This document shows, one piece after another, positions 1 to 5,636 of a stretch of DNA of 6,213 nucleotides. Where the stretch lies: NCBI GenBank assembly GCA_030426005.1, contig JAUHZM010000189.1, positions 1-6,213 of the forward strand, given 5' to 3'. The notes below the pieces were generated by a model. The model was not told the origin of the DNA and did no database searches. It saw only the letters and a program-made list of their open reading frames with translations. The DNA is from Gammaproteobacteria bacterium. Its GTDB lineage: Bacteria > Pseudomonadota > Gammaproteobacteria > Arenicellales > Arenicellaceae. The translations under genes were made by a program, and so were the position numbers. Position 1 is the stretch's first letter; each line of letters starts with the position of its first letter.

Positions 1-95
1 GTGCCGCTGTCTGGCTTCGGTGCTAGCCAAAGCCATGCAGCTGTGGCACCGGAAACAAATACGGACAGCAGAATCAGTTTAATCGGAGTTTGCAT
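1..95 (-). CDS. Partial CDS, N-terminus of an exported or membrane-anchored protein
   Basis: Reading the minus strand from the ATG at 95-93 gives 31 codons without a stop before the window ends. The peptide starts MQTPIKLILLSVFVSGATAA and continues WLWLAPKPDSG. A lysine near the N-terminus, a hydrophobic core of about 15 residues and a small-residue stretch (SGATAA, followed by WLWLAP) are typical of a Sec signal peptide or a single N-terminal membrane anchor. The gene diverges from the racemase at 185, with 89 bases between the two starts. No good Shine-Dalgarno sequence precedes the ATG, which lowers confidence in the exact start. The mature domain lies outside the window, so no function can be given; an inner-membrane-anchored periplasmic protein is the most that can be inferred. 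Confidence 0.55.
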   Translation of the reverse strand, partial: MQTPIKLILLSVFVSGATAAWLWLAPKPDSG

Positions 96-184
96 TACAG
101 GTGGACTCGTTGTAGCTTGCGAGGTTCGCGACTGTAGCGCACTTTGTCCTAACGTGCATGCATGATTAACACTGGAACAGATAG

Positions 185-892
185 ATGAAAACAATCGGCT
201 TACTGGGTGGCATGAGCTGGGAGAGTACGGTGACGTACTATCAGGCAATAAACCAAGGAATAAAATCTCAACTCGGCGGCTTACACTCGGCTAAATTGCT
301 GCTGTCCAGTGTGGACTTTGCTGAGATCGAACGCTTGCAACACGCAGGCGATTGGGCTGCAACAGGCACAATCCTGAGTGACGCGGCCCAGGTGGTTGAA
401 GGCGCTGGTGCACAAGGCCTATTGATTTGCACCAATACCATGCACAAAGTAGCTGAGCAGGTTCAGGCTGCCATCCAGATCCCTCTACTGCACATTGCTG
501 ATGCCACTGCGGCGGCACTCATACGCGATGGTGTGCACACGGTCGGACTATTAGGTACGGCGTTTACTATGGAGCAGGACTTTTATGTGGGGCGCTTACA
601 GGCTGCCGGTTTAGAGGTCATCATTCCCAATTCAGATCAGCGTGCGCTGGTACATCAAGTAATTTACGAGGAACTCTGCCAGGGTAAAATACTTGATGCA
701 TCGCGATTAGCGTACCTGGCTGTTATCGATGATTTGCAATCTCGAGGCGCGACTGCGGTGATTCTAGGGTGCACTGAAATTGGGTTGTTGGTAAACCAGA
801 CAGACACCGCGCTGCCGTTGTACGATACGACCACCATTCATGCTCACGCCGCCGTCGAATTTATGGTGTCGGACTATGCGTCTACTAAGTGA
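185..892 (+). CDS. Aspartate/glutamate racemase family protein (YgeA-type amino-acid racemase)
   Basis: A 235-residue cytoplasmic protein of the cofactor-independent Asp/Glu/hydantoin racemase superfamily, which inverts the alpha carbon of amino acids using two cysteines. The N-terminus KTIGLLGGMSWEST is the hallmark of the aspartate racemase subfamily. Both catalytic cysteines are in place: C82 in ICTNTMHK, after a GLL strand, and C196 in ILGCTEIGLL, the second half-site of the pseudo-symmetric two-domain fold. Length matches the family (about 230-240). E. coli YgeA, the closest member I can name from memory, has been described as a broad-specificity racemase acting on substrates such as homoserine, so 'aspartate' should not be read as the proven substrate. 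A weak GGAA at 174-177 precedes the ATG. The symporter starts 43 bases downstream, which suggests co-transcription and a role in converting imported amino acids. Confidence 0.9.
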   Translation: MKTIGLLGGMSWESTVTYYQAINQGIKSQLGGLHSAKLLLSSVDFAEIERLQHAGDWAATGTILSDAAQVVEGAGAQGLLICTNTMHKVAEQVQAAIQIPLLHIADATAAALIRDGVHTVGLLGTAFTMEQDFYVGRLQAAGLEVIIPNSDQRALVHQVIYEELCQGKILDASRLAYLAVIDDLQSRGATAVILGCTEIGLLVNQTDTALPLYDTTTIHAHAAVEFMVSDYASTK

Positions 893-935
893 GCAGAGCT
901 GCCTTCGCCATATCTAGTAACAACGAGAAAACCAC

Positions 936-2333
936 ATGATTTATAACCTTGTCTCCCAAGTCAACGGCGTGCTGTGGGGCGCGATTCTTGTGTATGCACT
1001 TATCGCGGTCGGCGTTTGGTTTACTATCCGTTTGGGGCTCCTCCAACTGCGGCAATTTGGGCACATGTTCAGCCTGCTTAAGCGCAGTCGCAACGCAGAA
1101 CGAGACGGGATTAGCTCGTTTCAAGCCTTGTGCATGAGTTTGTCTGCCCGGGTCGGCACTGGCAATCTGGCCGGGGTCGCGATTGCCATATCCCTAGGTG
1201 GCCCTGGGGCGATCTTTTGGATGTGGATGATTGCGTTATTAGGGATGGCCACTGGGTTTGCAGAGAGCTTGCTGGCACAGGTGTACAAAGTGCGAGACGC
1301 TAATAAGGAGTTTCGAGGTGGTCCTGCGTATTACATTAAACAAGGTTTGAACAATCGTTGGCTGGCGGGTTTGTTCTCGTGCTTTGTACTCTTTGGTTAT
1401 GGGTTTGTATTTAGTGCCACTCAAGCTAACACGATTGCCGACGCCTTAAATCACAGTTATGCCTTTCCGGTGGTCTACACCGCCTTGGCACTGACGGTAT
1501 TAGCGGCAGTAATTGTGGTTGGTGGCCTGCGGTCGGTGGCTCGATTTTCGGAGCTGGTGGTGCCGTTTATGGGCGCTGCGTTTGTGCTAACCGCACTGGG
1601 AATTTGTGTGGCTAATTGGTCGGCGCTTCCAGATCTATTATGGCAAATCGTTAGCTCTGCCTTTGGGTGGCAGGAGGCGGGCGCAGGTACTTTTGCAGCG
1701 GCGTTGAAGAATGGAATCCAGCGCGGTTTGTATTCCAATGAGGCTGGTGCTGGCAGTGTGCCGCAGGCGGCCGCAGCAGCGGCGCCAACGCCCAATCACC
1801 CGGCGTCGCAGGGGTATGTGCAAATGCTTGGCGTATTTTTTGATACGCTCATTATCTGCACCTGTACTGCGTTTGTGATTCTGTTGGCTAATGGTTCATT
1901 GACCGGTGAGATGGAAGGGATTCGCATGACTCAACGCGCGATGACCGAGCATATCGGCCCCTTTGGTGGTCACTTTGTCGCGATGGCGATCTGTCTGTTT
2001 GGTTTTACCTCGATTGTCGGTAACTACGCGTACGCAGAGAGTAATCTGCATTTCTTCAAGCTAGACACGCGCTGGGGGCGTCACGGTTTTACGCTTATTT
2101 TTCTGAGTATGATGTTTATTGGCTGTAACGTGGAGTTACGTCAAGTGTGGGCCACGGCGGACATGGCATTTGGCTTAATGGCGGTGATCAACGTGGTGGC
2201 GTTGGTATTGCTCACGCGCACGGTGTTGTCAGTAACACGCGATTATCAAGCTCAACGTCGGGCCGGTGTCGAACCGAACTTTGAGGTTGCTAAATGCCCA
2301 GTTCAAGGGCGAACTGAACCAGGCATTTGGTAA
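936..2333 (+). CDS. Sodium:alanine (glycine) symporter, AGCS family
   Basis: A 465-residue inner-membrane transporter of the alanine/glycine:cation symporter family, which couples Na+ (or H+) entry to uptake of small amino acids. The family signature is complete at residues 88-103 (GGPGAIFWMWMIALLG). Other conserved blocks are SARVGTGNLAGVA (70-82), FRGGPAYYI (126-134) and RGLYSNEAGAGSVPQAAAAA (263-282). About ten or eleven hydrophobic segments are spread from residue 12 to about 432, followed by a polar cytoplasmic tail. Length is normal. The ATG at 936 has only a weak GAG-type site (925-927), which fits a downstream operon position behind the racemase. Some AGCS members take up both L- and D-alanine; together with the racemase this suggests D-/L-amino-acid salvage, but that is inference. 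Its TAA stop directly touches the stop of the convergent P450 gene. Confidence 0.95.
   Translation: MIYNLVSQVNGVLWGAILVYALIAVGVWFTIRLGLLQLRQFGHMFSLLKRSRNAERDGISSFQALCMSLSARVGTGNLAGVAIAISLGGPGAIFWMWMIALLGMATGFAESLLAQVYKVRDANKEFRGGPAYYIKQGLNNRWLAGLFSCFVLFGYGFVFSATQANTIADALNHSYAFPVVYTALALTVLAAVIVVGGLRSVARFSELVVPFMGAAFVLTALGICVANWSALPDLLWQIVSSAFGWQEAGAGTFAAALKNGIQRGLYSNEAGAGSVPQAAAAAAPTPNHPASQGYVQMLGVFFDTLIICTCTAFVILLANGSLTGEMEGIRMTQRAMTEHIGPFGGHFVAMAICLFGFTSIVGNYAYAESNLHFFKLDTRWGRHGFTLIFLSMMFIGCNVELRQVWATADMAFGLMAVINVVALVLLTRTVLSVTRDYQAQRRAGVEPNFEVAKCPVQGRTEPGIW
2292..2328. terminator. Bulged hairpin at the junction of two convergent genes
   Basis: The last codons of the symporter contain a two-part inverted repeat. 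The outer arms AAATGCC (2292-2298) and GGCATTT (2322-2328) enclose the inner arms CAGTTC (2299-2304) and GAACTG (2311-2316) around a 6-base loop, with a 5-base bulge on the right (2317-2321). The stem totals 13 bp. The outer arms end in A3 and T3, so a short U run would occur in either direction. The convergent stops leave no intergenic room, so this is the only visible candidate for a bidirectional terminator. The T-tract is short and the bulge weakens the stem, so its function is uncertain. Confidence 0.35.
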
Positions 2334-3671
2334 TCAAGCTGCAGCACGCCGCGGATGAATCGGTTTCAGTTGCAAGGGTAGTAGATCGATTGGTTTACCG
2401 ATCGGTGCTGGTTGGTATGGCATTTCGTAGCCAGGTTTAACGCTGATTTCGTAATGACGAAGCAGGTGAAATAAGACCAGCTTGACCTGAAAATCGGCAA
2501 ACCGCAGACCAAGACACTTATGCGCACCGCCGCCAAACGGAATCCACGCGTGTTTGTGGATTCGATCTTCCGCGCGCTCGGCATTGAATCGCTCAGGGTC
2601 GAATTGTTCCGGTTTGGTCCAAATCTCCGGCGTTCGGTGCGTCCAGTACGGGCTCACAAACACTTGATCACCGCGTAGGATTTGGAAGCCTTCAAATTCA
2701 CAGTCTTGCAGTGCCTGCCGCGGAATCACTGGTAACGGCGGATACAAACGCAGAGCTTCTTTAAATACCAGCTCGGCAGATTCAAACTCCGGCATTTGTT
2801 CGTAACTCAGTTGCGTGCCACCAAGTGCCCGGGCTTCATCACGAATGCGTGCTTGCCACTCAGGGTGCTTGGCCAATGCGAAACACACACTGGACAAGGC
2901 GCTCGTGGTGGTGTCATGTGCAGCCATCATCAGGAAAATAATGTGGTCGATGATGTCCTGGTGACTGAAACCCGTGCCATCGTCGTCTTGCGCGCGGCAA
3001 ATCTCCGCGAACATATCGGTGTCGTCTGACTGCTTTTTTGCAGCAATACGGGAGCCGAAGTAATCCACAAGGTATGCTCGCCCCTCGAGTCCACGCTGAT
3101 ACTTATTCCCCAGCATTGGATACCGAACCACCACCATGGAGGCGTCGACCATGTCCACAAACGCACGGTTGACGCGTTGCGATTCGCGGCTCAGTGATTG
3201 ACCAACAAAAATATTCGCAGCCAGATCCAGTGTTAAAGCTTTGATTGCTCGGTAAAATCGAAAATCTCGTTGTAAACCCCAGCCGGTCACCGTGCTGGCG
3301 ATGGATGGGTTCATGTCTTCGACATACCCCTTTAACGCACTGGCTTTAAATGGCGCGCCCATCAAACGTCGATGCTGACGATGCTCGTCACCGTCACGTA
3401 ACATCAGGCCGTTGGGGAATAGGTGGCGGAGTGACTTGTTCCATGCACGTCGACTGGAAAAATTTTTATCGCGATCCAGTAACACAAACTCGTTGCCTGA
3501 GGGCGTCATCAAATGCACAGCCCGAGTGGACAAGTAACGATTAAAGTATACGGGACCATACTTACCGTGCATTTCTTGAAACAGTGAATTGCAATTACGG
3601 ATAAACTGTAGAGTATGGCCGACGACCGGTAGGCCGTTTTCACCAGGTATGGCGCGTAATGGAGCAGTCAT
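2334..3671 (-). CDS. Cytochrome P450 monooxygenase
   Basis: A soluble haem-thiolate monooxygenase of 445 residues from the preferred start (448 from the upstream GTG). Numbering from the longer form: C-helix HRQHRR (100-105), I-helix oxygen-activation motif AAHDTTTS (253-260), K-helix ExxR as EALR (308-311), DPERF (361-365), and the haem loop FGGGAHKCLG (382-391) with C389 as the axial thiolate. The N-terminus is polar and proline-rich (APLRAIPGENGLPVVGHTL) with no membrane anchor, as in bacterial soluble P450s. The overall pattern recalls the CYP120/CYP26/CYP51-like group more than CYP101 types, but the substrate cannot be read from sequence. No ferredoxin or reductase gene is adjacent. The ATG at 3671-3669 is preferred because AGGTG lies six bases before it; the in-frame GTG at 3680 would fall inside that site. 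The gene diverges from the RDD gene and converges on the symporter with abutting stops. Confidence 0.95.
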   Translation of the reverse strand: MTAPLRAIPGENGLPVVGHTLQFIRNCNSLFQEMHGKYGPVYFNRYLSTRAVHLMTPSGNEFVLLDRDKNFSSRRAWNKSLRHLFPNGLMLRDGDEHRQHRRLMGAPFKASALKGYVEDMNPSIASTVTGWGLQRDFRFYRAIKALTLDLAANIFVGQSLSRESQRVNRAFVDMVDASMVVVRYPMLGNKYQRGLEGRAYLVDYFGSRIAAKKQSDDTDMFAEICRAQDDDGTGFSHQDIIDHIIFLMMAAHDTTTSALSSVCFALAKHPEWQARIRDEARALGGTQLSYEQMPEFESAELVFKEALRLYPPLPVIPRQALQDCEFEGFQILRGDQVFVSPYWTHRTPEIWTKPEQFDPERFNAERAEDRIHKHAWIPFGGGAHKCLGLRFADFQVKLVLFHLLRHYEISVKPGYEMPYQPAPIGKPIDLLPLQLKPIHPRRAAA

Positions 3672-3677
3672 GGGGAG

Positions 3678-3682
3678 CACCT
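3678..3682 (-). promoter_or_regulatory. Ribosome binding site deciding the P450 start
   Basis: On the minus strand AGGTG is followed by the six bases CTCCCC and then ATG (3671-3669). This is an ideal spacing. The alternative start, GTG at 3680-3678, is part of this site and has no obvious site of its own upstream, so the shorter protein beginning MTAPLRA is more likely. Confidence 0.6.
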
Positions 3683-3809
3683 ATCGGTTGATGATGGACA
3701 TAATGTATACCATTTTGGTGGAGATTAGATGAGGTCGCGATCAAAAAAATCGACTAAGATTCGGTTGTCGGACTGATGTCAATTAATTCAGATGATTGGT
3801 AAGTATTGA

Positions 3810-4703
3810 ATGCAAAAATCGCAGGATCTCAAGCGGTATATCACGCCGTACGATTTCAAAGTATCGGAAAAATTATTGGGTAAGGCACTCGCCAGTCCAA
3901 CCAAACGAATGATCGGTATTTTATTGGATCTCATGGTAGTTGGCTTAATCGCAATGTTAAGCGGGGTCGTGCTGGTCGGTGTCACAGGATTGGTCTCGCT
4001 TGTTGCTGGTCTGCAACTATTGCGTCGCGGTAAACGGATGGTTGGCGGCATACTCTTATGCACGCTCGCATTTATATGCTTGGTGATCGTGACCACGGCG
4101 GCAACGGTAACGGAAGATTCTATAGTAAAATTTGCCGGGCTTGAGGCGGTGGTCAATGTAAACGACGACACCGAAGACACAAGCCGTAACGAACAGGAGG
4201 CCGTGGACGCATTGTCTGATGCACAAGCGGATTTGGCGAAAGCCGCGGAAGAGACCGGTGTGCCAGCGTTAAAAGTGGACCTTGGCGTTGGCGATGCGAA
4301 ACCGAAATCGACGGAGGTACTAACACCCAGTGTGATCGATTGGTTGCGTGGTGTGTTTGCGGACCTAGGCATCAGTTTTGGTTGGGCGGCAGTCTACTTC
4401 ACCATTTGCGTTGCGTGGCTGAACGGTAAAACAGTTGGCAAATGGATTGTTGGCACACGAATTATTCGTATCGATGGTCGGGATCTATCACTGTGGGATA
4501 GTTTCGGGCGTTATGGTGGCTACGGTGCCGGTTTGGCTACTGGCTTGCTTGGCTACTTACAAGTGTATTGGGATGTTAATCGCCAGGCGATTCAAGACAA
4601 GATTTCTGAAACCGTGGTCATTGATACACGCAAACCAACTTATCAAGCGCAAGTCATTGAACAGGCCACAGCCATAGATATTGAATCTCCTCAGGTTTCC
4701 TGA
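3810..4703 (+). CDS. RDD family integral membrane protein with an internal insertion
   Basis: A 297-residue membrane protein of the RDD family, named for conserved Arg and Asp residues; most members have no defined substrate, though some are linked to ion transport. The first RDD element is KRMIGILLDLMVVGLI, with R33 and D40 at the head of TM1. The closing element is GKTVGKWIVGTRIIRIDGRDLSL (206-228) in two parts, GKTVGKWIVG and TRIIRIDGRDLSL, then NRQAIQDKISETVVI (257-271). The upstream ITPYDFKVSEKLLGKALASP is a typical lead-in for some members. Between the two conserved halves lies an unusually long stretch (about 52-185). It carries a basic loop LRRGKR (71-76), an extra hydrophobic segment (78-100) and a charged, Asp/Glu/Ala-rich region (101-168) before the TM at about 186-204. 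A weak GGTAAG (3798-3803) precedes the ATG. The DUF1801 gene follows after 27 bases, probably in the same transcript. Confidence 0.85.
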   Translation: MQKSQDLKRYITPYDFKVSEKLLGKALASPTKRMIGILLDLMVVGLIAMLSGVVLVGVTGLVSLVAGLQLLRRGKRMVGGILLCTLAFICLVIVTTAATVTEDSIVKFAGLEAVVNVNDDTEDTSRNEQEAVDALSDAQADLAKAAEETGVPALKVDLGVGDAKPKSTEVLTPSVIDWLRGVFADLGISFGWAAVYFTICVAWLNGKTVGKWIVGTRIIRIDGRDLSLWDSFGRYGGYGAGLATGLLGYLQVYWDVNRQAIQDKISETVVIDTRKPTYQAQVIEQATAIDIESPQVS

Positions 4704-4730
4704 CTTGATTCTGAAAAATAGGAGGGTTGT

Positions 4731-5165
4731 ATGCCAAAAAAAGTAGCACTCAAGACCGCCAAGAACGACAGTAGTGTGTTGGACTATATTGCGAGTCTTA
4801 GCCCTGATTCGGTTAGTCAGGCCGCAATCAAGCTTGACGCACTGTTCCGACAGGCGACGGGAGCAGAGCCCAAAATGTGGGGCGGCAGCATTATTGGCTA
4901 TGGGGAATACACTTACTACCGTGCCAATGGCGACGAGGGCCAGTTTATGGCGTCAGGGTTTGCAATGCGTAAAAGTGGGCCCGTGCTGTATATCATGCCT
5001 GGGTATGAAAACTATGCTGACTTGTTATCGCAACTCGGACCGCATAAGCTTGGCAAGTCGTGTCTGTACCTGAAAAACCTAGACGGCCTTGACCACGATA
5101 TCATGACCACTCTAATCAAAACTGGGCTTGACGATTTGCGGAAATCGCACGAGGTCCGACTCTAG
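4731..5165 (+). CDS. DUF1801 domain-containing protein (YdhG-like)
   Basis: A 144-residue soluble protein made almost entirely of a DUF1801 domain, a small alpha/beta fold of unknown biochemical role related to YdhG/YjbR-like proteins. Recognisable features in order are an N-terminal helical part (SVLDYIASL, 15-23), KMWGGSIIGYGEYTY (48-62), GFAMRKSGPVLYIMPGYENY (76-95), and LGPHKLGKSCLYLKNLDGLD (102-121), where the GK-C-LY-K pattern is characteristic. The length is usual for the family. The start is secure: AGGAGG (4720-4725) sits five bases before the ATG, a far stronger site than that of the upstream RDD gene, so this protein may be made in larger amounts. The next gene is convergent, with only 11 bases between stops and no terminator in that gap. 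The function is unknown. Confidence 0.9.
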   Translation: MPKKVALKTAKNDSSVLDYIASLSPDSVSQAAIKLDALFRQATGAEPKMWGGSIIGYGEYTYYRANGDEGQFMASGFAMRKSGPVLYIMPGYENYADLLSQLGPHKLGKSCLYLKNLDGLDHDIMTTLIKTGLDDLRKSHEVRL

Positions 5166-5176
5166 AAAGCGATGTT

Positions 5177-5467
5177 TTAGGCTGCGTATGACACGCAGAC
5201 GCCGAGTTCCTGGAAGTCTTCCACCACGCGCTCAGTGCCGATACAGATCGTCCCGAGGTCGCGCAGTTCGTCGGCCAGAGATAGTAGCTCTAGCAGCAAG
5301 GTGTGCTCGCGGGCTTGACGCAAAATAATTTCGAGCTTAGTCAAAACTTCAGGGTCTTGTAAGGCCACGCGCCGATCAGTGCGTCGCCAAGTTTGAAACG
5401 CAATGCGTGACAACACTTTGGCCTGCAGTGGGGTTAGTTTCGTTATGTCAATTTGCTCTGAGTACAT
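5177..5467 (-). CDS. Small hypothetical protein, unrecognised
   Basis: A protein of 96 residues from the preferred start, or 98 from the outermost ATG at 5473. I do not recognise its family. It is soluble, without signal peptide or membrane segment. Helical character is likely: TPLQAKVLSRIAFQTW near the N-terminus, then PEVLTKLEIILRQAREH and LLLELLSLADELRDLG, which together could form an antiparallel helical pair or a dimerising helix. The C-terminus has two cysteines, in TICIGTERVVED and ELGVCVSYAA. The N-terminal half is rich in Arg (WRRTDRR), the C-terminal half acidic. Three consecutive ATG codons begin the frame, and the Shine-Dalgarno position favours the third. A good ribosome site, sensible composition and a compact fit between neighbours argue that it is real. 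It converges on DUF1801 and diverges from the VOC gene across a structured 163-base region. Confidence 0.7.
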   Translation of the reverse strand: MYSEQIDITKLTPLQAKVLSRIAFQTWRRTDRRVALQDPEVLTKLEIILRQAREHTLLLELLSLADELRDLGTICIGTERVVEDFQELGVCVSYAA

Positions 5468-5474
5468 CATCATG

Positions 5475-5480
5475 CTCCTT
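5475..5480 (-). promoter_or_regulatory. Ribosome binding site before a triple ATG
   Basis: On the minus strand AAGGAG is followed by C and then ATGATGATG (5473-5465). Spacing from GGAG is one base to the first ATG, four to the second and seven to the third. The third ATG, at 5467, is therefore the best start, with the second possible and the first too close. Confidence 0.6.
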
Positions 5481-5501
5481 ATTTAATCAATCATCCATTT
5501 G

Positions 5502-5516
5502 CCAGCGTACTGCTGG
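5502..5516. repeat. Small dyad, CCAGC-N5-GCTGG
   Basis: An exact inverted repeat with 5-bp arms (5502-5506 and 5512-5516) around a 5-base spacer, upstream of the small minus-strand gene. It could be a half of a regulator binding region, but arms this short arise often by chance. Its centre (5509) is exactly 30 bp from that of the next dyad. Confidence 0.25.
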
Positions 5517-5531
5517 GTACCGTGTAGGGCG

Positions 5532-5546
5532 GCATATACGGTATGC
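5532..5546. repeat. Small dyad, GCATA-N5-TATGC
   Basis: An exact inverted repeat with 5-bp arms (5532-5536 and 5542-5546) around a 5-base spacer, in the divergent region. It has the same geometry as the dyad at 5502-5516 but different arm sequence, so the two would not be copies of a single operator. It is a candidate operator only. Confidence 0.25.
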
Positions 5547-5567
5547 TACGCCTATCGCTGTCACAAT

Positions 5568-5590
5568 AAATCACCCAGTTGGGTGATTTT
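5568..5590 (+). terminator. Perfect 10-bp hairpin in the divergent region (terminator-like)
   Basis: The arms AAATCACCCA (5568-5577) and TGGGTGATTT (5580-5589) pair perfectly around two bases, in practice a 9-bp stem with a 4-base loop. The core CACCC/GGGTG is GC-rich, the base of the stem is A/T, and the plus strand runs into TTTT (5587-5590), as in an intrinsic terminator. It lies 47 bases upstream of the VOC gene and about 100 bases upstream of the divergent small gene, so it does not end either neighbour. It may insulate the VOC/acylase unit from readthrough out of the plus-strand genes, act as a leader attenuator, or be an operator for a dimeric regulator. Confidence 0.45.
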
Positions 5591-5606
5591 AGAATAACTA
5601 GACGAT

Positions 5607-5612
5607 TATATT
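5607..5612 (+). promoter_or_regulatory. Possible -10 element for the VOC/acylase unit
   Basis: TATATT matches the sigma-70 -10 consensus at five of six positions and lies 25 bases before the VOC start. The -35 region 16-18 bases upstream would fall in the right arm of the hairpin (about 5583-5590) and does not resemble TTGACA, so the promoter would be weak or activator-dependent. If it is real, the hairpin overlaps the promoter and could act as an operator. Confidence 0.25.
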
Positions 5613-5636
5613 TGCCGAACAGGCGCGGAGGAGAGT

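Noticed and set aside
155..162. TGCATGCA palindrome upstream of the racemase
   Set aside because: An 8-bp palindrome without flanking symmetry is easily produced by chance, and no paired promoter elements could be placed convincingly around it.
885..1124. Minus-strand frame spanning the racemase-symporter junction
   Set aside because: It overlaps the conserved start of the symporter, and its composition resembles no protein family I know.
1475..1795. Open frame antisense to the symporter (106 codons)
   Set aside because: It lies wholly inside conserved AGCS coding sequence, is Ala/Pro/Ser-rich and has no ribosome site or recognisable domain.
2334..3680. P450 as part of a secondary-metabolite cluster
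   Set aside because: No synthase, transferase or redox partner is adjacent, and the flanking genes belong to unrelated transport and unknown families.
3702..3714. AATG-N5-CATT dyad in the P450/RDD divergent region as an operator
   Set aside because: The arms are only 4 bp, with no extension and no second copy nearby. The -10-like sequence on the P450 side lacks a -35 partner at correct spacing.
3788..4372. Long open frame antisense to the RDD gene (194 codons)
   Set aside because: Its translation is dominated by Ser, Thr, Asn and Pro with no domain logic, a usual shadow of a coding strand. The plus-strand frame has clear RDD motifs.
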